The notes under the pieces were generated by a model. That model worked only from the letters and a program-made list of their open reading frames with translations, was not told where the DNA came from and did no database searches. The translations under genes were made by a program, and so were the position numbers. Source: Kappaphycus alvarezii (Eukaryota; Rhodophyta; Florideophyceae; Gigartinales; Solieriaceae). Taken from it: a DNA stretch of 64,000 nucleotides. The stretch is from the NCBI GenBank assembly GCA_002205965.3, contig NADL03000784.1:62001-126000 (forward strand), read 5' to 3'. How positions within the stretch are numbered: the first letter of the stretch is position 1; each line of letters starts with the position of its first letter. Below are positions 1 through 10,096 of this stretch, one piece after another.

Positions 1-108
1 CGGTTTGGGGTCTACGAAAAACCCATCACAACCTCCCTTTCACGCACAAAATTACAACTCCCTCAAATCCCTATCGATCCCCAAGACCGGGAATTCTTCG
101 ATTCAACA

Positions 109-2088
109 ATGTCGTATGCGCTCCACCGTCGCAGTTACGAAGAAATTTCCGAGTCGACCGCTCTTTCCTTACACCAAGCTGGCTTCCCTATCTCCAACGC
201 CTTTGTGACAACTTCAGCGGAAAAGAAGCGGCTCGTGGTCAATCTTTCTCGGCAATCTACCCTATTTCGGGACATCCCAGTTCGCATGGAAACATTAGAA
301 GGATTCGCACTAGACCTCCAGGAATCCGACACGATGTTTTCTTTCGATATCGCCAAAGGTTACCACCATTTTCGTCTACACCCCGATATTCGAAATTGGT
401 TCGTCTTCAAAGTAGACCATCGCTACTTTCGCTGCGTTGCCCTCCCTTTCGGGTGGAAACTCTCTCCCGCCTACTTCATCAAGTTCATGCGACCTTTCGT
501 TCAATATGTCCGAGAAACCTTACGTCTCCGAATCCATCCCTACATGGACGACTTCTTGGTGGCTCTAAACCGTCCTTCACGCCTCAACAAGGCCCGCCGA
601 CAGATCGATTCTCTGCTCCGCTCGTGTGGACTTCAGAGAAAGGAGGACAAAGGTCACTGGGAAGGAACGAGGCAGATCGAGCATTTGGGATTTCTAATCG
701 ATACAGACCGTCTAGTATTTGGGATTACGGCTCGAAGGATGGAAAAGTTGCGAGGTATTGCCCGGCAACTATTACGCCAAGCACGCCGCAATCGCCGACT
801 AGTCGACGTACCACTGCTACACCACTTCGCAGGCGTCGCTATCTCATGCTCGCTCGCTATGCCCCTCGCCCGGTTCTACACCCGATCAATTTACGACTCT
901 CTCAAGACGAATCTGAGCAAGACGGGGAAACGCGTGAGGCTTCTACACGCCGCTCTTCGGGACCTGCGCTTCTGGAGGGACCTAACTACCAATCCTCCAG
1001 AAAGGCCTATCGCTACTCCACAGCCAACATTAGCTCTACACTCAGACGCGTCGACGGAGTCGGTCAGGGAGGAACATTGGGATCGGATCTGAGGCCAGGG
1101 ATACAGGTTGTTGGGAGGCTCGGGACTCTGGGACCCCGTACTGCGAGTCAAGCCAATAACTTTCTTGGAACTACGGGCCGTCACGGACAATATTCGGGCC
1201 TTCGCGTCGTTGCTGAAGAACGGGACGCATCTCAAGATTTGGGAGGACAATCAGGCGGTGGTATCGATACTCAATGCGATGACCACCAAGTCACGGCCCT
1301 TAATGAGAGAGCTCCGTTCGCTACACCGCTTGCTTCTCAAGCTCGGGATCACCATCGAATCACAGTATCTGCCCTCTGCAGTCAATCGTTTTGCCGACCG
1401 ACTGTCACGCCTTCAGACACTCGACGATTGGAGGATCAATACCAAGCCCCTTCAGCCACTACTCGAATCTTTCCCGCCAACAATCGACAGATTCGCAGAC
1501 AACACCAATCGCATCTGCCGGAGATACAACAGCGAGTTTGCGTCTCCTGGCTCCCTCGCCGTGGACGCGCTCTCCCAGGATTGGCAATTCGAAGTCAATT
1601 TTTGGAACCCGCCTCTCAAGTTGATACCACTCGTCGTAGCCAAGATCATCAAGGAACAGGCCGCAGGAATCTTGGTCACGCCGTATTGGCCCGCTCAATC
1701 ATGGTTTCTCAACCTGCGCCAACTGTCACGGCCACACGTATTCGCCGCCGACAACCTCTACCTACCGCCTCTGTGGGCTCCGCCGTCGATGCCCGTCCCG
1801 CCGCGGAATATCGCCGTCTGGAAAATCTCGCAGCAGAAGCACGATCGCTACCCTCGCAGTGACTCTCCAGCAATCTGTGCTTACAGCAGCCGGATTAGGG
1901 AATACTTCGGGGGGAATATATTGCACGGATCATGCCAAAGGCACGTACCCCAAACACCTGGCGCTCGAATGAGATACTATGGAAGAAATGGGTTACTTTC
2001 TGCTCGCAGGATGGAATCGACCCACTGGAGGGCTCCGAAGGTCCTTTACTTCGCTATCTGGGTTGGCTCTTTGATGAATCTCGCGTAA
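109..2088 (+). pseudogene. Reverse transcriptase-RNase H of YR retrotransposon copy 1, interrupted
   Basis: The polymerase domain occupies roughly 230-760. It has FDIAKGYHHFRLHP, then the palm motif YMDDFLVA at about 541-564 and EHLGFLIDT after it. RNase H begins at LHSDAST (about 1051) and resumes after the break at 1093 with WDPVLRVKPITFLELRAV, IWEDNQAVVSILN and the ending YLPSAVNRFADRLSR. Reading in this frame meets a TGA at 1090-1092. The stretch GGTLGSDLRPG, which looks like RNase H, lies in another frame, and copy 2 has one more base near 1122, so local single-base losses are likely. After RNase H the frame runs as a proline-rich linker to 2088, and the recombinase frame starts before it ends. 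The product would copy element RNA in the nucleus or cytoplasm; this copy cannot make it. Confidence 0.85.
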
Positions 2089-2865
2089 GTGCTGGATCAG
2101 TTCGTAACTATCTCTCCGCGGTTACACTGCCCACACCAGGATTGGTCGCCCCCTCACTCTCACTCCTTTGATACAGCTCGCAGTGACTGCATATCAGCAA
2201 GCCGATTTGGAACGCAAAATCATAACCGACCCGGAAGCCTCTAAGGAACGTCGCGCTTTACCAAGCTCGGTGGCCCGACAAATCTTCCAAGCCGCCATGA
2301 CTTCTCCAACGACAGATTTGGAATTTCTACGAAATTCTTGCGCAATACTCGTAAGCTACGTGTTCTTCGAACGGGGTGAAGCTGTGATATCATTGCTACT
2401 GGACAACATTGCTGTCAACGCTCAATCTATCGATATCGCAATAGCGCTCCGCAAGAACAAGCAACGGGTTTCGCACACGCTCTCCTACCGTCGAAATTCA
2501 AACTGTTCGGAAAGTCTGATTGATTTGGTGCTTCGTTATGATGTTCTACGCCGTGGGAATACTTCTAAATCGCGCTATTATTGGGCTTTACCGGGTACTC
2601 GCTTGTCTACTAGCGCACGCACCCTATCTATCTGGATTTCTTCTACGCTCTCTCGTCTGAAAATAACCCCACCACCGCAGGTTACTTGGTCCTCACACTC
2701 TCTACGTATGGGCGCTGCATCTGAAAGCGCAGCAATGGGGTCCAAGAATACCGTATCCTCATCTGGGGTGATTGGTCAGCCGGCAGAACGTTTCGAGAGT
2801 CTTATTTGGATGGAAGAGTGCAACCGTGTGAAGATTCGTATTTCTTCTTCGGCCACTTGTTGTAA
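1932..2865 (+). pseudogene. Tyrosine recombinase (integrase) of YR retrotransposon copy 1, frameshifted twice
   Basis: The N-terminal SAM-like part starts near 1932 (TPNTWRSNEILWKKWVTFC ... FDESRVSAGSVRNYLSAV). The catalytic part includes the H-x-x-R box HSLRMGAAS at about 2697-2723. The catalytic tyrosine lies in RESYLDGRV near 2794-2820, and the protein would end SYFFFGHLL with TAA at 2863-2865. Three frames are needed, with breaks near 2122 and 2735. In copy 2 both places have one more base and the reading is continuous there, so copy 1 lost single bases. YR enzymes cut and join DNA through this tyrosine, so the second break removes the nucleophile. Confidence 0.85.
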
Positions 2866-2879
2866 CCGCAGTCTCGAAG

Positions 2880-2918
2880 CAAATCCTTTGAATTTGGTTT
2901 TTCTCTATGTTTAATTCG
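2880..2918 (+). repeat. Split direct repeat B1 of the YR retrotransposon
   Basis: This short segment directly follows the recombinase stop. It carries TTTCTCTATGTTTAATTC at 2898-2915, and the same 18 bases recur at about 3949-3966. Copy 2 has a diverged version just after its recombinase, near 40545-40560 on the minus strand. In PAT/Ngaro elements the B1 repeat lies between the ORFs and A2. The outer limit is uncertain. Confidence 0.55.
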
Positions 2919-3250
2919 GTACTTTAATTGGAAAATTATGGGTGAATATGAGAAGGGGGGTTGAACGTGGCCTTGATCTGCCACTCCGGATAAGTCACGC
3001 GGTCACGGTTGCATCAATTGACTGTAAGCACCTTTTATGATGGCCACGTAGGCAGCTTACCGTTGTAACCCTACACTCGCTGCCGCGGCCGCATATGCTT
3101 CCTGGTTTCTACGTAGCAGCCGTACCGCTTGCGCAAGGGGACTTGGACCACGATCAAGACCGGTTCAACAGGGCTATATAACCGCCAACTTGAAAACCTC
3201 TAGCGCAACTTCTGGTTCCTCAAGTCGTCGCTTGTTCTCCCGCCTCCCGC
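2919..3250 (+). repeat. Split direct repeat A2 (copy of the element's 5' end) carrying a promoter
   Basis: The segment aligns with the beginning of copy 2, minus strand 43262 to about 42930. Shared landmarks in order are GGAAAATT-TGGGT, CACTCGCTG, CCGCTTGCGCAA, the GGGCTATATA box and CTCAAGT--TCGCTTGTTCTC. The same sequence sits upstream of the ORFs in copy 2 and downstream of them in copy 1, as expected for A1 and A2 of a split direct repeat. Confidence 0.65.
3172..3182 (+). promoter_or_regulatory. TATA box of the YR retrotransposon A repeat
   Basis: GGGCTATATAACC lies inside the A repeat. The same box (GGGCTATATATCC) is kept in copy 2 near 42978-42990 on the minus strand, while sequence around it has drifted. 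Its preservation and its place ahead of the ORFs in copy 2 suggest it is the element promoter. Confidence 0.55.
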
Positions 3251-3929
3251 CCTCCATTCATCCTTCATGGCCCAATCACAATCATCGTTGTTCTTTGTTT
3301 CATTTGTTTGAATCCTTTGAGTATTGTTTTTTTTACACGTTTCGAATCAAAATTGTGCGTCCTTCATTGCATTGTGATTTGAAATATCGTGTCATTTGGA
3401 TATTATGGTTTGTTTCATTTCGATATCATACCTCGCATCATTAATCGCTCTCAAGTTCGCTTGCAGGAGTATCGCTTTCGCAACACGTCAACTGAACAAG
3501 TCGTAAGCTTCCGCAAGACAGAAATCTTCTATGAGGGTGCTAAATTAGTGGTCAACCGATTTCTCGGTTCTCTGAACGAAGATCGCCACGAGAAGGCTTT
3601 AGCGTGAAATTCATGTTACAGAGACGGGCCGATCGGCCCGCGACAGATGAAGGCACTTGCGTACCTCCGATCCACCCTCGTGAGAGAATGGACACCTCAA
3701 GATGACTATCACATCTCGTGAAATCTGGGACCGACGATACCTCAATTTTTAGCGTGATTTGGGATGGGACGCTAGCACCCTAACCATCTCATGGAAATCG
3801 TCTTTTCCAAAATTTGACTCACCTGACCCTCTTAGTTTCGCCATCCCTGTCGAGACGGCTACTGACGACGTATGCGACGAGAACGCGGGGTATGTTATAC
3901 GTCATGTTTTAGCTATTTTACCTTTAGTG

Positions 3930-3985
3930 AATCTAGTAAATGTGTTTGTGTTTCTCTATGTTTAATTCACTGGTAAATTGGGTAA
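3930..3985 (+). repeat. Split direct repeat B2, putative 3' end of YR retrotransposon copy 1
   Basis: The B1 motif TTTCTCTATGTTTAATTC recurs here, followed by a loosely similar AT-rich tail. No target-site duplication is visible, which agrees with recombinase-mediated insertion but does not prove the boundary. The stretch 3250-3930 between A2 and B2 has a short open frame (3389-3607, basic, no recognised family) that may be part of the element. Confidence 0.45.
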
Positions 3986-5678
3986 TGATTTATTTTTAAA
4001 TAATAAAAATTGACTTTCAAGAAATACAGTAGTAAGTACAAACATGATGAACGACAACGTACACATCATCTTAGCAAGTTTCGGAAAGACTCACTAATTA
4101 CGAAAATATCCGCTAATTGCGTGTTTACTGACAAACTGTATTTAAGATCTACTGGAAGTGCGAAATGCGCGAAAATAAATAACAAAAGCACTCGAAAAAG
4201 CTGGATGGAAGCTAAGATTTTCGAATCAGACAATTGTAGATCCGAGGATTTCATTGCATGCAGGCTACCATTCGCAGAGCGCCAAATAGTTCAAGCACAG
4301 GGAGATGATGTGAGGCACCAGGCTGTGGCCCATGTCGGCCCCTTGTAGAGGTTCCCTTCTTCAATAAACGTTCAACCCACCAGGTGAACAATACCTGTAC
4401 TATAGACGGCAGCGGTTATATGTTGGAGGTAGAGGCGGTCCCGAGCGTCCAGGATAGCGTGAGGCAATTTTTAAGGAGTCTGAGAATTGTTCAGAGAAAA
4501 ACGAAGTTCTGAAGGACATAGCTGGGAAAGCCCCCAGTTTCTGCAACATTGATGCCCCTGAGGCTTGCATTGAATCCCTCAAATAGGCACGACAACCAGA
4601 CGGTCGAGAGACATTTGAGCCAAATGAGTGAGCGCAGGAGGCCTCTTAGGGATTGCAACGGGCGCGCGGAAATCAATTCAGCATCATTGCAGCAGCAGAA
4701 ATGCCACCACTCCCAACCAGAGGCGCACAACGAGGACGAGGGCCATCAAAACACGCACGCGATGTGGGATCCGAGCCCGGGAGTTGTGCGCCGTCGCAGC
4801 ATTTCAAATGGTGCAAGAGGCAGACGGCAGTAGTGCTGGGGAGGACGAACCGCGGTCTGAGCGACTTGATCCTGTCGCCGCGTCTATCAGCATTGTCCTT
4901 TTGCACGCGGGGCTACTCTCCTCCTGGGTGCGCGGGCCATTACGGTGGGCAATGACGTGCGGTGTGTCAAGCTGCCTCGCAATCTCGACGTATCTGTGTG
5001 TACACACACACAGACATGGTGTTTGCGGTGTGAATTTGGCGTCCAGATCGGCTGGCAGTAGCACGTGTGCGGAAATCTGATGGATTTTCGAGCGTACCAG
5101 GAGGGGAAATGCGAGTGCGGTTGGGCTGTGGTGCACCAACACAGCACAATTGGCAATCTCCAGACGAGACATGCACTGAATGGCTCTGGTCCTGCCTGTA
5201 ATGCGGCGGAGCGCTGATAGATTGGTGTGATTCGTCATCCCCCACTGCTGACGTCCAAATGCTATCCCCCTTTCCGCGTTGCTGTGAAACAAATAAAGTG
5301 AGCATTGCAAGGTTGTGTCAGGCTAATATGTTGCACTCTGCTGGTTGGGATGGCTTGTATCACGCGTGAATGGTGACGAGGTGGCAAGGCGATTGGTTAC
5401 TGAATAGTTTCATGGTGGACTAGGAATGCAGATGGCATTAGTGGACGGTATAGGCCGTCGGTGTTGGTGTTGAGAGGGAATTAAAAAGCAAGTTCCTGTA
5501 TTGTTTCGTCAGGCTCCCAACATTTGCGCTATTCCCCCTTGCGCGAGAGGCGTTGAGACTCGGATCCGAAATGCAATTTGGAATTGCCACGTGTGAAGCA
5601 AAAGCTGAGCTCTGCCAATTTGGTCAGTGGCTCAACAGCTCTCAATGGTACTACGAAAATGCGTTCCGCTCAGTGGTT

Positions 5679-5722
5679 GTACAGTACAGTACAGTACAGT
5701 ACAGTACTGTACAGTACAGTGC
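5679..5722. repeat. (GTACA)n array with internal inversion
   Basis: About eight GTACA units occur in a row. The phase inverts at GTACAGTACTGTAC, so the array is partly its own reverse complement and could fold as a hairpin. Related clusters are at 5912-5936, 6061-6105, 17187-17212, 21403-21430 and 31231-31250. Confidence 0.85.
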
Positions 5723-6060
5723 TCAGATGTCGAATAGCAAGGTCTTGTCATTTGTAGATGAAACTTTGGATTAGTCTAGAACAAATGTATTGAGTATTGC
5801 CTTACTCTATTTTCACAATACACGAGCGAGTGCACATTTTACTATTATTGTACACCGACATGGACAGTTTACAGTATGTACGGTAACCGAGTGATGCGCA
5901 ACAAGCGCTGTACTGTAATACTGTACTGTACACTAATCCATGCAATCGAGTCACTAATTTTTCGCGAAATACAGTATGCACTCAACATGTCCATGCTTAC
6001 AGTAAGTGTGAGTGAGCTAACCGGGTGGTCAACGAGTTACCGCCCAAACAACAGCGGACC

Positions 6061-6105
6061 TACAGTACAGTACAGTACGCCAGTACGCCAGTACTGTACT
6101 GTGCA
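6061..6105. repeat. GTACA/TGTAC inverted repeat cluster
   Basis: TACAGTACAGTACAGTACG is followed after about ten bases by GTACTGTACTGTGC, forming an inverted pair. It lies about 0.6 kb upstream of the TMEM53-like gene. Confidence 0.75.
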
Positions 6106-6681
6106 AAGATAATTTCACACCCACCAAGCCAATTTGTCAACGACTTGCCCCGCCAATCAGCAAGCCGGCTGCCGAAAAGATCTGCCCATCCAAGCGCCAC
6201 GTGGCCAATCCATAATGGGCAACACACACAAGCGAGCGGCCTGACCTCGCAACCGCGCCGCACCAAATGATCCAAAAAAAAAAAAGGCACGGATCGAGCA
6301 GCGCTACCCTAACCACTGCACAACCACAACCCTTTCAATTGCCGCCGTTCGTATCTAACCCCATCCCCCACCCCACACCGCTGCACCGCTGTGAACGTCT
6401 GACGGGTTTTCCGGCACCACGGCAGCACATTGAATGGTGCTGGTGCCACTCCCCGCCTTACCCTTTGTTCATCTACTTTTTAACCTAAAATTCCTCGCCA
6501 TCGCATGCGCTGCGATCATAATATAACACTCTCCCGATCCGCACGCACCCCCCCTTTGCAACCCACCCGCAATCACGCATCCATCCTTGCCCCCACCCAC
6601 CCACCCAAACCATGCCTCTCCCGCCCGCCTTTTCGCTCCCCCCCCTTCCCCTCTCCCCCCCCCTCCCACCCCCTCTTCACC

Positions 6682-7829
6682 ATGAACGCTCCCCCCGACC
6701 CCTTCCGTCCCACCCCACTCCGTGTCATGGAGCGCGGTAGGAAGCGCGCCCGCGCCTTAATGTACGGTGCGGGTGGTGCCTTTCGTGGCCTAGCCACCCG
6801 TCGCGCGAAGATAGCAGAGCTTGTGCGGATGACGGGTGGATCGTTTGGTGGTGGTGGTGGTGGGTTGTATGGTGGCCGTGGTGGTGGTGGAGCTGCTACA
6901 TGGTGGTGGGAGGAGAATGACGATGAGGGGGGGAGGTGGACCCTTCTTGGGGGGTTGCGCCTGGCGTTCATGTGGTTATGAGGGGGCGGTGTAATGAAGC
7001 GTATCGTGTGGCTGTGGCTAATTTGGTGGCTATGGGTGATGTGTTGGGGGTCAAGGGGGCGGGGCAGTTGGTGGCTGATACTTCGGTGCCTGTGGTTTTG
7101 ATTTTGAGTTGGATGGGGGCGCAGAAGAAGCATTTGAGAAGGTATACTAGGTTTTATCAGGAGTTGGGATATGAGGTTCATTTTGTGTTGAATGGTATGA
7201 GGACCGCCTTTTTTCCGCCTAGTAGTCGCAAGCAAGCTGCCCGTATTGGCAATTTTATCGACAGTTTGCCAGAGGATAGGCCGGTTCTGATTCATGCCTT
7301 TTCTATTGGCACGGGGATTTATGGCTTGCTGTTGGAGAGCTTGAGGCATGAGACCGAAAAGTTGGAACGCTTTCGTGAAAAGGTTGTCGGCGTTGTGTTT
7401 GATTCGGGCCCTGCCCCAATCTTTCCGCATGATGTTGCAAAAGGCTTGCATCAGGTCTGCCCGGTGTTGCCCAAGGGCGGGTGGGAGCGACTTGTGGGTA
7501 CCTTTTTTTGGGTTACTCAGGCCCGCAAATGGTATGGTGCTGCAGAGGATGCGTTGAGAAAATTTCAGTTCCCCTCCCCTCAGATGTACTTTTACTCGGG
7601 AGATGACAAGGTCATTCCGCAGCTCAAGCATTCGGTTGAGGAGTTTATGGACAAGAACAAGCAGAGGGGTGTGGAGGTTTACAAAAAGTTTTGGGACAAG
7701 TCGCAGCATGCTAGCCACTTGAAAGTTCACCCCGATGAGTACGTGCAGAACCTTACAGCCTTTGTCAGCAGGTGTATGGAAAGAGCGGGCCTCCCCGCGC
7801 CGGAAAAGCCGGCGTTGGTTGCCAAGTAG
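6682..7829 (+). CDS. TMEM53/DUF829-like alpha/beta hydrolase (one apparent frame break near the 5' end)
   Basis: The C-terminal 280 residues match the TMEM53/DUF829 family of membrane-associated alpha/beta hydrolase-fold proteins, whose substrate is not established. The domain opens with VPVVLILSWMGAQKKHLRRY. The nucleophile box is HAFSIGTG with Ser at 7302-7304, the acid is in YFYSGDDKVIP (Asp at 7602-7607), and the base is in QHASHLKVHP (His at 7707 or 7716). The N-terminus is basic, then glycine-rich, and reads from ATG 6682 in a different frame. The two frames join if one G is missing from the G run at about 6927-6933. Otherwise translation could start at ATG 6978, giving a shorter protein that keeps the whole hydrolase domain. 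It converges with the prefoldin gene, about 0.8 kb apart. Confidence 0.75.
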
Positions 7830-8648
7830 GGGCCCACTCCAAATGAGCATTCCTCGTACCAAGGCAAGCCGTTGCGCATTCGGCAACGATAAAGGGATTT
7901 GGATGGCGTCGAAATGACATTGTTTGCGGAGTGAGCAGCACAGTGCAAGAGGTACACTAGTCAGTATCGTTAGGCGTGGGATTAGCACCACAGAGCAGGA
8001 GCATCCGTGCCTCCCTGTCTCTCTAGGAATAAAGTAGTAGGCATTTTGCTGCCAAAGGTTGGTCAACTTCAGAGGGAATGAGGTGTTTGTTGGCTGCGCC
8101 TGATCGCCGCGGATGAGGATGTTCGCATCGTCTCGCACAGTTTTGCTTGGCAAAGGTAGCTGCACTACTGGACAGCACTCGACGCCAAGGCTCATTTACC
8201 GTAACAACAATCATTTCGACTCACTACATTGCCGTTCCAAACACTGCTCCGTCGTCTGCGACATATTCTCTCAGACCTCTCACGAGACTCACGCCCACAA
8301 ACCAGAATATGCGTCGGTCAGCAGGGTTGTGACGTAAATACGCGAATGCGTTCGTAATCGCACGAATCCGCACCGGGATGTTCTGTGACTGCAGCGTAGA
8401 CGCCCATCAATGACCCTGCAATGCAGTAACTGTGACGCGCAAACAATTCACGAGGGGTGGGTTGCAAGGGTTGCACGATGGCGACTTGGAGCGCTTGGTT
8501 GGTCGTGGTGGTGGGTGATTTGGGATGATTTGTGCGACATGGAGGGGTGTGATTGTTGATATTCTTTGATGTGCTTTCTGAGGCGCGCGGGTGGTTTGGG
8601 GTGTGATGGAGGTTGCAGGGGGCGGGTTGGAGGGGGATTGTTGCGGCT
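7830..8648. other. Convergent intergenic region between the TMEM53-like gene and prefoldin subunit 4
   Basis: It contains the 3' flanks of two convergent genes. Long antisense frames here are shadows of the hydrolase gene and of low-complexity DNA. I see nothing else. Confidence 0.5.
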
Positions 8649-9255
8649 CTACTCTTCCAAGTTGATGGTCTGTACAAGGGGGGCGGGGCGGAGTGGAGGG
8701 ATGGAGAGTTAGAATGTCTGCACTTGGGAATGGTGAGAGTGGAGGCTTGAAGGGGTTTCAGGTTTGGGTTGGGGGGAGGAATCTGGCACGTACCTTTCCG
8801 AATTTGGCGTACAAGCTGGCCTTGAGCTTTGTCATTGTATCCACAACGCCCCTCATTTCCTCCTCGTATCCGCCGATATCTCGTTCCAACTGCGCTTTAG
8901 TCTTATCCAACGTCGCCTCAATTTTCTCCTTATCGTCCACGAGAAAGACGTCACCCACCGTGTAATGTACCGTCGCGTCGTCATCCATGAGTAATAGTTC
9001 GTCTGAGGCGTCCTCGTGGACCTGGAGTAGCTTTTTGCGTCGCTCTATGAGCACTTTGAGTTCGTTTTTTCGAGCGAGGTGACGCGAGAAGCGGTTGATG
9101 GCGTCCTTGTCGGACGCCGTCATTATCACATCCGGGCGCTCGTCCTCGCGGTTGATCTCCATGACCATTGAACTGTGGATTGTGGGTTGAGGGGATTGTT
9201 GTGAAGGGGTTTGGCGGTGTTGAGTTTCGGTCCGGCTGCGAGGATTGCTTGCCAA
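8649..9255 (-). CDS. PFDN4: Prefoldin subunit 4, two exons
   Basis: Prefoldin is the six-subunit cytosolic chaperone that hands nascent actin and tubulin to the CCT chaperonin; subunit 4 is a beta-type subunit. Exon 1 (9255-8794) shows the family signature: INRFSRHLARKNEL, then the strand-hairpin DASDELLLMDD and VGDVFL, then a second long coiled coil ending KASLYAKFGK. A donor GGAAAG|GTACGT follows. A pyrimidine-rich acceptor ending in CAG precedes a 21-base last exon (8669-8649) encoding TINLEE and a stop, the usual end of PFD4 (FG..INLE). The total is 160 residues from ATG 9255. Starts at 9168 or 9162 would give about 130 residues, nearer the family norm, so the first 30 residues may be leader. 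It is divergent from the acidic-protein gene. Confidence 0.88.
8670..8793 (-). other. GT-AG intron of prefoldin subunit 4
   Basis: This 124-base phase-0 intron has donor GTACGT and acceptor CTTGTACAG on the minus strand. Reading through it would replace the conserved C-terminal TINLEE with an unrelated tail before a stop at 8758. Confidence 0.85.
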
Positions 9256-10096
9256 ACCGAGAGCAACTGTTTGTATCGGGGAAAAGTCGAAAAGGTGTTG
9301 AACAAGTCTTCTGGACTGTATGGGTATTTCTGATAAAATTTGGGCGTTTACGCATGTTTGCTCGACGGAATTATTGAGTCACTCGTCACGACTACCCTTT
9401 TCGATCTGATTCCAGCATCCAGCACGACATCGCGAGATATTGAGTATTGGCTGTTCCCGCGAAAACAGTTCTTCTCGTATATGGCGCAGCGGGGAACTTC
9501 TACAATTCGCGGTAGGATAAACTTCAGATAACGCCTGAGGATATCACTATTCACTTCCGACCTTCTTGAGCGAAGATTGGAGAAGCTGATGCAAAGCTGC
9601 AGCTTTGTGCGGTCTTGCTGGCAGGATACTGTAAGGTAGCGAAAAGCACTTTATAATCCTTTCCTCTTCCCTCCTAAACTGCCCTTCTCAAGACTGCCCT
9701 TCTGCAATCTTCATTATGCCACGCTCGGCGCCTGCGCCGCATTAGGCGCGGGCGCCGGGTACTCGTCTCTTCGCGCGTCTTGCGGATCGCGCACTTATGT
9801 CTACGGGGCTCTGGTTGCATCGGCTAGGGATATGGCCTTCTCAAGTGGCGGTTTCTCCCGCGCCAGGAAGGCTCTCACCCTCGACCAAGTACCGCAACGC
9901 TCAGTGCACCCTGCTGCACTCAACCCTGGCGGTTCCCCCGCCAGCATGCGAGGGTTCCTGAGCCAAACGGTCCTGCTGGTCGTACCCAAGGCTATTCTTC
10001 TGGAGCACTTGTCTTCGTAGCCGACGCGTTCTGGAAGTATCGCGCCGACAGCGGAAGTTTTTCAAGCTATTACAGCCATGGCTCGCCACGGTTGTG
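9256..10096. other. Divergent upstream region of prefoldin 4 (-) and acidic protein (+)
   Basis: No supported gene. It contains GC-rich direct repeats around 9730-9760 (GGCGC-rich) and short overlapping open frames on both strands at 9800-10090 with no recognisable domain. It probably holds both promoters, but I see no clear TATA box. Confidence 0.4.

Larger units (their letters stand above)
1..3985 (+). mobile_element. YR retrotransposon, copy 1 (PAT/Ngaro/DIRS-like), left end outside window
   Basis: The order is reverse transcriptase, RNase H, tyrosine recombinase, then terminal repeats. This is the layout of YR retrotransposons (DIRS order), which insert by a recombinase and not by a DDE integrase. 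The 5' end lies left of base 1. A second, older copy on the minus strand at about 43262-40500 aligns along most of the element. In that copy the sequence that follows the recombinase here (from about 2919) forms the 5' end. This supports split direct repeats (A1-ORFs-B1-A2-B2) as in PAT and Ngaro elements. The right boundary near 3985 rests on recurrence of an 18-base motif and is approximate. Confidence 0.8.
3986..6681. other. Gene-poor stretch between the YR element and the host island
   Basis: I see no frame with family resemblance. Open frames of 60-170 codons at 4500-5310 overlap each other on both strands and have no coherent domain. The notable content is the self-complementary GTACA repeat clusters listed separately, and pyrimidine-rich DNA at 6540-6680 just upstream of the TMEM53-like gene, probably its 5' leader. 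Confidence 0.5.

Noticed and set aside
396-1862. 488-codon plus-strand frame
   Set aside because: Shadow of the RT/RNase H gene in another frame. Only a short stretch (GGTLGSDLRPG) is meaningful and marks a frame slip.
4804-5310. Overlapping frames of 90-170 codons on both strands
   Set aside because: They overlap one another in several frames, have no recognisable motif and no consistent codon preference.
6573-8195. 540-codon open frame on the minus strand
   Set aside because: It is antisense to the TMEM53-like gene, proline/arginine-rich from the complement of the glycine-rich tract, and has no domain.
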